A stretch of 64,000 nucleotides of DNA. Origin: Chaunax sp. Z400. Lineage: Eukaryota; Chordata; Actinopteri; Lophiiformes; Chaunacidae. This document shows positions 23,188 to 35,900 of this stretch, piece by piece (within the stretch, counting starts at the first letter, position 1; each line of letters opens with the position of its first letter). Position numbers and translations under genes: made by a program. Location of the stretch: assembly GCA_037577475.1 (NCBI GenBank), contig CM075193.1:8518617-8582616 (forward strand). The letters are read 5' to 3'. Below the pieces are notes generated by a model. The model had not been told where the DNA came from. It made no database searches and worked only from the letters and a program-made list of their open reading frames with translations.

Positions 23188-26100
23188 GCTGCCACAGGTA
23201 ACAAACTGTGATGCTGAAAGAAGACCATTCATGGCCTCATGCATTATGACTAAATGAAAAAGTTGTGAATCTTGGAGTGTAGTAGTTAAGTAATTATTAA
23301 ATCTTGTTAATTTATTACTCTAATAATATTCTCTATGTATACGACTCAAAGACGTATTTCCTCCCCAGAACGCTCCATCTTGTGCAGCCTTGGTTTTTTG
23401 GTAGTATAGCATACAGCTGGGGGAGGCAGTAATGGATGATGTGTGTGGGAACATTAATCATATGCATGTGTTTGCAAAATGCTCTCCTTTTGTTTGTGCC
23501 GCCAGGCTGCTATGCCTGCTTTACTTTCGCTTGCTAGTCACAAAGTTCATGGTGCCCTTCCCAAATTAACATTCAAATGTTCACACTCTCATTTAAAAGT
23601 GATTTGCATCATTTTCCAGCATGGCATGAACAGAACGATCAAACAATAAAGCAAAAAATGCCTCAAAGCAACAAAAAAACGAGCTCATGCAATTTGTTCT
23701 TGTGCAACGTTTAGTCAGATATATAGTATCCATAAATCTTTACTTGACTTTAACTAACTGACTTTGCTCGAAACTGCTTCTGTAGAGATGGATAACATGG
23801 CTGGATGACCACAAATGGTAACTCTGAATTTTCAGTCATGCTGTGATCAGTTTCAGAGATCTGGCTCCCTGCCACCTCGAACCACTGACCTGGGTTAACA
23901 TCTTCATGGTATCCAAACCCCAGGAGACAATTATTATGGCTACTGACTCGTGTTTCTTCCATATGTTGCTCTGTTGCCTCTCAGTAAGAGATCATGATCA
24001 ATACCTTGATGATATCTTGCTGGTTCCTAAGCTCATGTTATGGATTGTTAGTTGTCAGTATGAATATACTTATAGCCTTGTTAAATAGAAATCTGAATTA
24101 TTTATAAGTTTGTGTGATGAAAAACATAATTTATAGTACAGCTATCAGTGAAATATTCATACAGAATTTTAAAAAGATAGAAATTGTCTTTAACCGTGAG
24201 CAAATGAAGCTGTCCATCCCTTTAAAACACTTAGCATTCAACAATCGTTGTGTTTGTGTTCCACTTGGAAAGTGAAAGTTAATAAGCTTCTATTTGGATG
24301 CCATTTATAAATTAATCATCAACAATACATATATAAGTTTCTAGACTTCAAATATTTTAATTGCACATAGTTTGTGAGAAAGAAATAACTATACAATATA
24401 TAATGCTGTCCACAATGCCACTCTCATGAGAACTTGTAATGTTAGCAACACCCATGCTGAGAGCTTTGCCCAAATTCTTTAACATATTTTCATAAATGCT
24501 AATTTGATGCAGCATTTACAAAATTAAGGAGTCGTGCCAAGCAAGTGCACGTGGTGTAGATTTGCAAGTGCACACAGCACATACAAAACTACATAACAAT
24601 TGATTTCTCTCTTTCTTGGCACAATTACTATAAATGTGCATTTTCTCTCATGCCCAGAATGGCCACAGTCAATCAGTCCTCAGATGATCCCTCAGATGTG
24701 TCAATTTAACATTTTAACTTTAAATTTTACCCGAGCCAACGGTTTTAGGAAACACGTTTTACCTCGTGTCTGAAACTGAAAGTGAAAGTGAACTGAAAGT
24801 AGTGACTGTTAAATCCAAGAGTTTAAAGCCATTTTGTGGAGACATGGAGGCTGCACCGCATTCCTCTGCACATTTAGTGCAGGTCTTTCAATGCACTGAA
24901 GCTACACCTATCAGAGCACACTCCCAAAATGATGAACATCACAGTGTTGCAACAAAAAATGTGTTCCAATGTCAACTCTCATGAGGGGAATAAAGAAAAA
25001 GTATGGGAACTGCTACTACTACTACTGGATAGTACGACTGGATACTCATTTCACCTTGAAACACAAATCTACCTTTTGCTTTCACCTTGTCACATTCCAT
25101 TAACAGCTTTCCTTTCAACTTTTTCTTCAATTCAAGAAAAGAAACTTTCTTAATTTCAACATGAAAGAGAGGATGCATTATGGTACAATCCGTGCCACCT
25201 GTGCACCTTCAGTCCCTGAATGGTCTGACAATTTCTGCACCTGTGCTGCTTGCATCAAAATAGCAGCTAAGCGGACTCTTGCTTTGTCTGTTATGACCCT
25301 GACTTTGTCTGCACTGACCCCTGACTGTCATACAGTAGTTGAAAAAAGAGATGAGGCCAGACGTGAGCTCTGTGTGCCCTGATCATTCCACACAGTTTTT
25401 TCTCAGCACGTTTTGACTTGTTGTTGTAGGAAAACACAAGTTCCCTAAAGGCTCTGTTCTCTTCACCTGTTCCAGTAAACCCAGTAAACTGTGATGGTGT
25501 ACACTAAAGAGCCAGTTTGCTCAACAGCAGGACCCCGAAACTAAAGCATCAAAATACAAATACAAATATTATAAATTGCACTCATTTTAATTAAATAGAG
25601 CAATTGGGTACCTTCTTTACAACATCACAGCATAAAGATTTATATTGGAGAGAGATGTTACAAAGAGATAATAAATATAATACAGACAATAATAGAATGA
25701 ATAGCTATGTGATCATTTCAGGGCTACAGTCAAGTCATTCTAGATGTCGGATGCAACCTGAAACTCAGCAACAAAGATCGACACTTAATTAACACTGCAT
25801 TATACAGCAGGATCAGATATTACCAAGAATTTCAGTGCCGTGACATCATGAATTCTCCAAAGCTGGTATTAAGGCTGCAGTTAGAAAGTACACTTCACTA
25901 TTAGACCCTGGATAACTAGAAGCAAACACATCGAATGAGTCATTTTTCATCCTCTTTAGATTCTAAGGTAAACAAAACAACGTCTTCAACCCACCAATGT
26001 CTGCTGCCGACTGTTAAACATGGCATCAGAGCTGTAATATAGGGGGAGCTATCTGCTGGGGATCATTTGGGCTGACGACCGCTCTGCATGATTGCATAAC

Positions 26101-27630
26101 AGCCAAGGAATATTAAGCTGTTTTACAAGACCATGTGCACCCTGTTTTGCAAATGCTGCTCGCTTAATTGTGATGCCCCCCTAGACGGTAACGCCATGAT
26201 GCATGCTGCTAAATAAATTTGAGAGTGGTTTCATGAACACCAGGAAGAAATTGCACATCGTCTTTATTCAAGATCTAAACATCATTGAACCTTTGGGATT
26301 TTTTTCAAGGAGCAGAGTGTGAAGCAGATTTGGATCCTGTCGGTTTTGAAGAATGGTTTAATGTTGGGTGAGCTTCCCTCCTTGAAGAGGGAGGGTTGTA
26401 CCTTCATATTCTGTTTGGTGTTTCTTTTTTTTTTCTTTGTTTTTACCTTTTCAACCTCATATGTCAGAGGTGTGTGGTAAGTTTTGGTCTGTTATTGAGT
26501 GATGGCCGCTTTTCCCACAAACAGTCTTCCTCTGCTTCCTCAGTCTGCGTCTGCCCCCAGAGTCTAAATATGAGTAGGTACCTGTCTACTATAGGTGCAT
26601 GATTTATGATAGTGTAGTCTCATTTGTGCTCTCTATGCAGAACAGGTGCACTCTATGTGTAGCTCTATACTTCCCTGGACTTGGCAGTTCTATTCTTTCC
26701 CACATTTTCCATTAAGCCACCACTCCACCTATGAAAAGCTATGAGTCACCAAGCTGATTCATATTTCTGTCCCTCCGTGGAAGAGGGCTCGGGTTTATTA
26801 TGAGCAAGAACTCTTCGTTTTCATCTTTAACCTGAGTGGTACTCTGATCTTAAATACCTCTTTATTTGCTTCCATTTTATTGACTTTACTCAGTCAAACC
26901 TGTAGTAAATAATCTCTAGAGATAAACGTTAAAAAGTGTTCAAATTAATTACCAAATGTCAAAGCTAATCATGGGTTTTAGATCAGCATTAGCAGATTTC
27001 CATTTGAAAATGAATCTTACTGTATGTAACTAGAATTTCCGCCTCAATGTCATACGCCTCTGTCACCAGTGAATTTGCTGTTTACATCCATGTTTGCTAC
27101 ACTATATAATAAATGTAGTGAGGAGGAATTGAATTGATTAATTTGTCATTATTGGAAGTAGGAGTTATTGACATGTATGTCTCCAGTTAGAAGCATGCTG
27201 TCTTTACTAATAGAGTGTCATCACATGCTGCAAATGACAATCACAACAATTGAGAGGAACAAACCTGTCAAATGTCTGTCACATGCATGGCCAATAAAGC
27301 TAATTCTGAACACAAAGAAGCAACAAATCCTGAAATGTGGATGTAACACACATCTTCATACACTCGCCACAGTTATAAGGGGGACACCCAAGACTGTGTC
27401 ACTAATTCAGTATCAGAACAAATGTGAAATGTTGTCACAATCTCCCCTTCTGTTCCTGTTATATTGTTGAATAATGGCCAGAAAAGCGTTTTTGCAGAAC
27501 ATTATATGAACATTGCAGTGAAATTGGCCTTTGATAGTTTCCGATTTTGACATTGTTTTATCCAATTACACATTTCTGCTAAAGATGGTCTTAATTAGAG
27601 TCTAAATTATTGGGTCAAAAGTATGTTTTG
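23188..27630. other. Unique AT-rich non-coding stretch, 4.4 kb
   Basis: No gene or clear dispersed repeat is visible. Open frames are 82 codons or fewer. A CTACTACTACTACT run lies near 25012-25026 and a T9 run near 26427. The interval looks like ordinary intergenic or intronic sequence. Confidence 0.5.
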
Positions 27631-27959
27631 TGAGGTCACGGTCACCTTTGACTGGAAAAATCTAATCAGTTCTTCCTCAGATATTGCATTCATTAAAAAG
27701 GGACGGATGTTAGATCACAGTGATTATTGACATTTAACCACCAAAATCTAATGAGTTCATATTTGAGTTCAAGTGGATGGTTGTGTCAAATTTGAATAAA
27801 TTCTTGTTGCTCCTTATAGCTCAAGCAGTGGACCAGTAGACCAGTAGTAGTGTGCCTCATCTACCAAGGCTGAGTCCTCAATATTGTGTTCACAAGAATG
27901 AGATGGATGGACAACCCATAAACATAATACCTACAGCCATGGCTGGTGTGGAGTCATGA
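27631..27959 (+). repeat. Two-unit dispersed repeat
   Basis: The block contains two related units. Unit one runs GTGAGGTCACGGTCACCTTTGA, AAATCTAATCAGTTC, GATATTGCATTCA and GGGACGGATG. Unit two repeats this order as ATCACAGTGATTATTGACA, CAAAATCTAATGAGTTC, TTGAGTTCAAGTGGATGG, AATATTGTGTTCACAAGAA and GATGGATGGACAACCC. It ends AACATAATACCTACAGCC and GGTGTGGAGTCATGA. This order is familiar from a widespread fish repeat whose end reads as a GGAGGCATAA-like motif. About 60 bp (27805-27870) look inserted or diverged. It is non-coding. Confidence 0.6.
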
Positions 27960-29922
27960 CGAAACCATGAAACCAAGTCGGATGACCCCCATTTCGGAAG
28001 TCGGAAATGGGGGGCTCTGCTGGCTGCTCTCCCTGCTTTACCCTTTACATGTATGCACGTGGAAGGGCCCCAGAACAGAACCATACCGCCAATGCAAATG
28101 TTAATAAAACTTTAATTTTGACTTAAGTGGTCCTGGCTGAGCTACTATCTTAGTGTTTCTCTTATTATTTTTGAACTCCATTCCCAAGTCCATTCGTTCT
28201 CACTGAAGACCTTCGCATTGGTGCTCTAGTGAGTATTTACCATGGTAGGCTGATGAGTGTATGATACAGTTGAAATAAAATACAGTGCCAATTTTGAAAA
28301 ATTAACTTATCAGATGACTGTGATATTTATTTAATGGGGTTGTTTGCCCATCTTGAACACCCAGAGGTGAACTCTGCACCGTAAAAAACAGAATCAATGA
28401 ATCTCGATTGTTGAGTCATAATTCTGAAGAGTTTTTTTTCTGTTACCTTTATTTTAATAGCTGCTAAACAGTGAATGCCATCACAGCACTGCTGTCCAGA
28501 CACCAGAGAATGCTCTGATATATGGGGCTGATTTTTGGAGGTCTAAGCCACTGTGTATTGCAGTGGGGGGGTAGGATGTACCATGGCAGCACCGCCATTT
28601 AAGAGGAATGTTCAGACAAAGTGTTGCTGACAAGCAGTTCAGGGTTGAGCAGCAGCCTTGCTGTGCCAGGTCTCCCCTGGGTTTTTTTATTAATGCCTCC
28701 CATAGAGACACCCAGCGCCACACTACCAATCCCATTCTCTAATTATGATGCCATACACAGCTCTCTGATTGGCTGTAAGGAGGCTTGGGTGAGCTCGCCA
28801 AGATCTAAGATAGAGCAGCGTGGGCACGGTGTAGGGTTTGCAGGGGGACGGGGGTAATGTTGGGAGTGGGCATAATTAGACAGTTGGGAGCCATGGTGAT
28901 AATGGCCATGCACAAAGCAAGGGAGCACAGGGAAAGCACTTTAATTGAGATATAAAAGACTTGGTTCCAAGGGCACTTCGCAGGAAAAGAGATGCCAGCC
29001 ACAAATGCTTGCTCAGTGTAAATACTAAACAATGTGCAACCCTTTGGTCGGTATTTTTAACACTGTTTACAAGGCAGTATGTTATTTATTTCTAATAGAT
29101 GTTAACCTTATTAATGCTTCAGTAGCGGAAGGAAGCAAACAAACCAGGACTCATCAGAAGTTGTTTGCATAAGCACATTTGCCTGCCTTCTTCGTAAGAA
29201 GGATTGTTGCAGTTGTGCATGACGGTGATCTCAGAACCTGATTTGACTGAGAAAGCCATAAAAGTGTCTAGTGAAAGAGTGTGATAGGTGAACTAATCAG
29301 AGCGAATATCACCTGTAGGTGTGTGTCTATAGGCAGACGAGGGGCTGTGCCTTCCACAGTGGATGTGTTGTGCAAAAGGAAGATGCACATAGTTTCTACT
29401 CTGCCTCCTACAGACACACAGCTGCTGTATGTGACAATGAGGAACCTTAGGCAGGTCCATTAGCAAGTATGGTCCATCTGTAATTGAAAATACAAATAAA
29501 TTCAAATCAAATGTTTCTGCAAATGATAATGACAAATATTTGCTTGTTTAGCACAGGATATTTACATTTGTCTTCAGGCTGAGTGAAAAGAGTCATTACT
29601 ATGTTCCTATTTAGCATTTTGAGCCAGTGCTTTTTTGTTTTTCTGCATTTGCATACAAATTTTGTCTTGTCCTGCCTGATCACAGCTTGCAGTAATCAAA
29701 GCCTAATATTACTTGATTCCTGAAATAAATGTATGCAGTCTAATGGACCCCAGCTTACTCAATTTGGAAATGAAAACTTGGCAGACAATGCCGTTGAATC
29801 TAAAGTTAGCTGACAGAAATTTACATAGAGTAAACATGCTGCCTAGATACAAACGTTTATGCTTGGTTCATTTCCAAGCTAATATTACAAGATCAAATTT
29901 CATGGGAATCCTCTGTTTCTTC

Positions 29923-29925
<3 letters not shown>
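27960..29925. other. Unique non-coding stretch
   Basis: No gene is supported. A GC-richer section (28560-28870) carries 75-84 codon frames on both strands without family features. Nothing else is recognised. Confidence 0.5.

Positions 29926-29958
<33 letters not shown>
29926..29958. repeat. (CA)n microsatellite, 33 bp
   Basis: This is a perfect CA array of about 16 units. It lies inside a chance 141-codon plus-strand frame that reads it as a threonine/histidine run. Confidence 0.95.
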
Positions 29959-32900
29959 AATAATCATCAAACACAAGCTCTTTTAGACATTAGAACGACA
30001 TTAGAACATACAGTCACAACCTCTTTTTCCATGTCTCTGGTTCGCACACATATGCACACACACTTACCTTCGCTTTGCTCTGAGTTACTTGGGTTCAAGA
30101 CTGCTGTTGTTCCATTGATTGAACAAGGCCATCAATAGCTTTCAGATACAGCTACCTGTCTGAAGAGGAGCTATGGAGCGTGAACAGCAGCACCTCAAAA
30201 GATTTTCTGCTAATACTCTCTTTCCCAGGTAGAGAAGGCGCCCTGCTATTATTTCCAGCCTTTTGCCTTCGGCGATTTCTCTCTGTTCTGAGGTGAGAGG
30301 GTTTTGTCGCCACACGAATGCAGAGCCACCAAGACACCGCGAAAAGTACCCTGCTCAAGGTCATCTGGACAACGATATAAAATTAGCCCTCCTGGGATTG
30401 AACCTCCTTTGACACCTCTTCCTGTGAGTCCCATTTTGCCCCTAGTCTTACCTGACATCGTCGTTCCACTCCCCGCCCCCCAACAGACACACACACAAAC
30501 AGGAGATCAGGGTTGACTGGATGGATATTTTTCCATTGTGCCTCAGTGGGATCTGGCTGAGCAGAAGAGTTGGCACCTGCAGGGGGAAGAGAAGAGGAGG
30601 TGCTGGTGGTAGCTGAGGTAGGCAGAGTACTCTGAAGCTTGAAGGAGAGGGGAGCTTGGCAGTGGTGGATGCACAGGTCTCCCTGGTTTGGTCTAATGGC
30701 CCCACTTGGCCCAACCTACTGCTGGTGGTCAGATGGCTTGCTCCAGTATGCGGCAACAAGGCCAGGGGCACGCTTTCACATTCACTTCAGGCTGTCTTTG
30801 TCAAAGACTCTCAATGACTTTCCAAAAATAGGCAAGTGGGAATTCGACAGAGGGGAAGCAGAGTGAGCAATTGAAGGAAAAAGGGTGAAATAAAAGCCAG
30901 CATTAAGTGCGAAGGTGCGAGAGAACAGCATATGTTGTTTTAATGCCGTCATTATAGACCCCCTTTTCTCTCCCCAGTGGCTTTAGAAGGGTTCACAACA
31001 GGCTCCAGTACGACAAAGAGGCCTGCTTTGTGCAAGCGGCAAAAGAGAGCACCAGCACCGGTGTCGTGGTCAAGGATGCAGAACGAAACAACAGCAGATA
31101 AGCAGCAGGCTATTAGATAAAACAAAATAGTTGATGCCGTGGTTCAAAAGTGTGCTTAGCTATTTATTGGAGACATATGATGTTTGAATACATTTGCCTG
31201 AATGCATTTGCCTAGCAGGCACTGTTTATCTCATGTGGCAGACAGGTTTTCAAGATTAAGACATTATCCTCATGACAACCAATGCTTCTGGACTCCCTGC
31301 CTCCCATCAGGCCCACATCCCTGGAGTAAAAGGCTGATAATTGTTAGACTTCCCAGCAGGCATTGGTGATGGTATAATCTAGTGTGGATGTAATCCCCAT
31401 GCCCTATCTGATCCTGAACGCCCCTCACCTCGCCCACAGCACCCCAGGGCTTTTACAAACAAGCGCAGCTTTCAAGTAAGACGGGAGTGCAAATTCACTT
31501 TATGCTAACATATGTTTGAGTGAGCAAGAGACGCAAATATGGTGATAAATATATACATCACAGAAAAAGAATGCACTGGTGATATGTGGAATTGCTGTGA
31601 ATGAGGATGCATATTTTGCCTAAGTTTATGGGAGCCTGTGTTAACAATATATTCCAGTGAAGCCTCCCCAGGCTCTGCCCTAAGGGCTGGATAAATGTTG
31701 GATTTGTGGGCTCAGTGGATAGAATTATTTTGAGTCACTAGATAATGAATGGCTTTTTATAATAGCTGCACTTTTTCCTAATATATGTCAAACAGTGTCC
31801 TTTTTGTCTGTGTTTTATGGTGCAGGGTCCCACACTGTGTGGATAAATTCACTGCTGGCACTGAACTCCCACAGGCTTCACTTGGATACACATGCAAACA
31901 CACTCACCTCAATCAGCATGTGTGTTTCCTTCTGCAGTCATATGCAGTTAGCATTAATAAGCATGAGGGAACACATCTCCACTCCCCTTAAACTCATCCT
32001 ACAACAGCCAAGGGATTCTATTTAAATGGGCAGGTTTTCAGAGGCCACAATTTAGTATCTGTTACAACCTGTTATTCTTGTTGACCTTCAAATCTCCTGT
32101 GGAGACCCCACACCATCATTGTGTCATTGTGGGCAGGCACTAGTTGGACTCTTTCCTGGATCCTGCTTTTCTAATGAGGGATATCAGCACTTTGGCACAG
32201 CTTACTGGCACCATGCATAAAAATGGATGGGGATACGGTGCAGCTCAACAGAACTGTCCCACCGGTTTGGTCCAAGAAAATGATGCCCAGAAGGTTTGGG
32301 TGTATTATTGAAATTTAAAATATGCTCATTATTTTCGCAGTTATGTTTAATCCAAAAGGACCTAAGTGATTCTGTGTGTTTGCAGATAATAGGGGCCACA
32401 CAGAGGCATTTCTTTCCAATGACACATTATTCTGGTCTCATTTTCTGCTCGTTCTTTTTCAACCCTTGTTAGTCAGTACAGCATATTTTTCTTAAATAGC
32501 CTTTCTTGGTCTTGGGCATCATCACATCTAAAATAGAGGTGCCTTTACATTGACATCTGGTGACATTGTTCATGGTAAATCTTAAGAAAGAATACAGTAG
32601 CCCTAACCTCCTCCACAAAAAAGATCCGCAGGGATAACACACCCGTGGGGGGATATTTTCAGGGGTGCTAGAGGCTCATTATCTTGTCACGCATCATAAA
32701 AAAAGACAGCAAAAGCCGGCATCAGGGGCCCTCTGTGAGTGAGTCTGAACTCCCCTGGCTCCTCCTCAGCCGGGCTCGGCAGCAGCAGCCTCCATCGACG
32801 CACATAACGAGAGAGGGCTATAGCGGCGTACCTTGATGAGCAGTATCGATTGTCTCCCCAACAACTTCTTGTGAGAGGTCTCCTTCTGTCTGTCACACGC

Positions 32901-35900
32901 CCACACAGGCGAGATGCACACAAACAAGCCTGCACATATGTAGGCACACATAGCCAAACACACACATGTACAGTAGACACTTAACTTCGGCAACACCTGC
33001 CACCCTAGAGGGGTCTGCTGTCTGACATCTTGCTCACTGGGTGCTCAATTAAAGTGTAAAAGTGTGGTGTTAAAGCCTTAAACCATTAACCACACTAGAT
33101 ACTGTCAGTGAAGGATCACTCCCTGAACCCCAATCTCTGTCCTGCATGACTTTGTGACTTCCTAGCAGGCCTCTCTGGTGCCCAATCTTTGTCAACACTG
33201 AGGTGGAAGGCCATAAAACACTGTGGCTTTACTGGTCTCTGCCGCTCAGAGTGAGCTCGAAATATCCGCCTGTTAAGTAGGAAAGAATGGAGATGATGGA
33301 AAGTTTACCACCCATTTTCTCTCACTCTTATTTCATTGGTCATGGGATTGTGCTTATGCGTAGGGGTGCTCTCACCTAATGACATGTGAATCGCTGGGAA
33401 TATATATACATTGTTTTATTAAATTCTTATTTCACCTCTGAGCTTCCCTATAGCTTTCACTCAGGAACAGTGTAACCTCTAAAATTAAGCTTTTACTGCT
33501 TTTGTGGGCTCATAATTCCAAAGCATGTCGTGCTGCATAAGTATGAAGCACACACCACTCCTCTTGTCAGATATACCTTGAGTTGCATTTCTCTACTGTG
33601 CACTGACTTCATTCAAAGGAAAGAAATTAACACCTTTCCAAACTATTATGCGCAGAAAAATTACAGAAAAAAACATGTGTATGCAGATCCAAGGACTGTG
33701 GGGGGGGTGGAAGTGTTAATTGACAAACCAGCAAGGCAATTATTGTCGGTTGACCTCATAACCAAAATGTGTTTCTGATTATCATGCTTCAGAGGGCCTG
33801 TTGTCAAGGAAGCCATATTTTAAACTGTTTAGACAGCACCTTCCACAGTCCACAGGGGATTGTTCTCAATCAGGCGAAAATGTAATTTAAGCTACAAACT
33901 TATGAAAATTAATATTTTCTATGCTTTTTTTAGTATTTCAATTTGATTACAGAATTCTAATTATACAAACTTTAAGGAATGAAGAGATGATTTGCATGTA
34001 ATCAAATAATTTGCCTTGCGGACCACAGTCCTCTCCAGGATTTCATATCCAAATTATCATTCAGAACATTTCCCCAACTGTGAACTGATTATTGGATTTT
34101 TCACAAGTCTGTATAAATGCCTAAACAATGGTGTGATAAAAGTGAATGAGCTATGGCTCAATCAAGAAGTGAAAGTGATGGCTCTGTCTTAATACTTTCA
34201 GACATATTTTATTCCCAGTCTAAAGGGGTTTGGGGCGGTGGCTCTGCAGCATGGGCTGAAATGTCAGCAGGCAGACCGGCAGGGGTTGAGCCTAGTGAGA
34301 TGAAGATAGCTCCAACGGAGTGTGTGTGTGGGGGGGGGTGAGGATACAGTGTGTTTGTCCAGGAGATTATTATCCACACACACATACACACACTGCCCAG
34401 GGATAAACACAGCCATGACAGCGCTCTAATAATGTTTCACCTTTATCAGGACGCACAAATGTGCACTTTGTGTCAGTTTGCTTTCCGAAGCACAAGTCGT
34501 ATCACAAACGAAGACAAACATCAAGTGGTGCAGTAAATTGGAAATTCTTTTTTCCCGTATCTAAATCCTTTGAATTCTCCAGGTCCCCAAAGTAATTAGA
34601 GTCTCAGGCGAATGGGGCTCATAGGGGTGCCCAAAATCCCTCCTCTCAAATAGAGGGAATGCCCTGTGCCTTGCCGTAAGAAAATGATGTCCCAGCCCTT
34701 CTCCATCAATTACCCCCACAAAACTCAAATTTACATTAGGTACTACTTGCTGCAGCAAATATTTGTACTTGCCTTCAGGCATTCAACCAACTCAACAAAA
34801 TACATATATTTTAAGATTAACCTCACTTTATTTCCTATAAGGGAAATTACTGTGTAAATGTTGGTGATAAGCTTCATGCAGCTGTGGGCTCAGTGCAGGT
34901 GATCTGTCCAGACCAGGAAGATAGTAGCCTAAACTAGGATGCTCACAGGGTGGGTGTTATCTGCGGGGCAGTAGACGGGTGTTAAACAGGACCCTGATAG
35001 CCTGTCCTCACCCGGCCTGAGGCACAGCATCAAACTCCCCGTCAAAGGAAGATGAAGTCAATACAGGCAGTCTGACTTGGGTTAATAGCACTAAAGGTAA
35101 GGGTCAGGACATCTATTATGGAAACGGGACTTATCAAACTCAAACCAGTCACATGTCAATCACCTGTATACCTGCTATCCATCTGGCTGAGTCTTCAATT
35201 AAGAATGACATGTACGTACAAAGGAGCACTATATCTGTGAAGTGCAGATGGTCATTTTTCACTTTCATACAGATTCAGTGGTGTAGAGCAAAACTGACAG
35301 ATGAAATGGACAAATGTCTATTTCGTCTGAGATGTCTGGCCAACCCTGTCCTAGAAAAAAAGTAAAGATAATGAGTTTTCCCTTTTTTTAGCACCATTTT
35401 ATTTTTAGGAAATAACGCTGTCCACTCGAGCCTCAGCCACTTCAAGCCTCTCTTTATCCCCTTGTTTCTCTATAGATCACCCTTTTAATAAGTCATTATT
35501 ACTTCCTTTTAGTCTCTCACACCCTCATGCCTCTTCTTATCCCCACCTGCTTTTCTTTCTATAAGAAAAAGCTCAATGTACATTCAAGTGGACCATGAGC
35601 ATATTTGCTCTCGCCTCTTTCATCCCTCCTCCAATCTCTATACCCACCCCTCACTGCTTTACGTCTTTGTTCTTGTTTTCAATTCTTCCCTTGCCCCATC
35701 CCTCTTTTTCTATTTTTCCTGTCAATGGACTGATTTCTTTTTATCCAGGAGCGCAGCAGATTAACAGATATTGTATCATGGCCAAGACAGGCAAAGCCCC
35801 TCTCTGTCCCTGACATCTAATTAATGGTAATCCTTTAATCTGCTGCTTGTAGTGCAGACCCCTTGGTCGCTGTCCCATTTGCAGTAGCAGAAGTGAGTCC

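Noticed and set aside
29713..30138. 141-codon plus-strand frame
   Set aside because: It crosses the CA array at 29926-29958 and shows no domain on either side.
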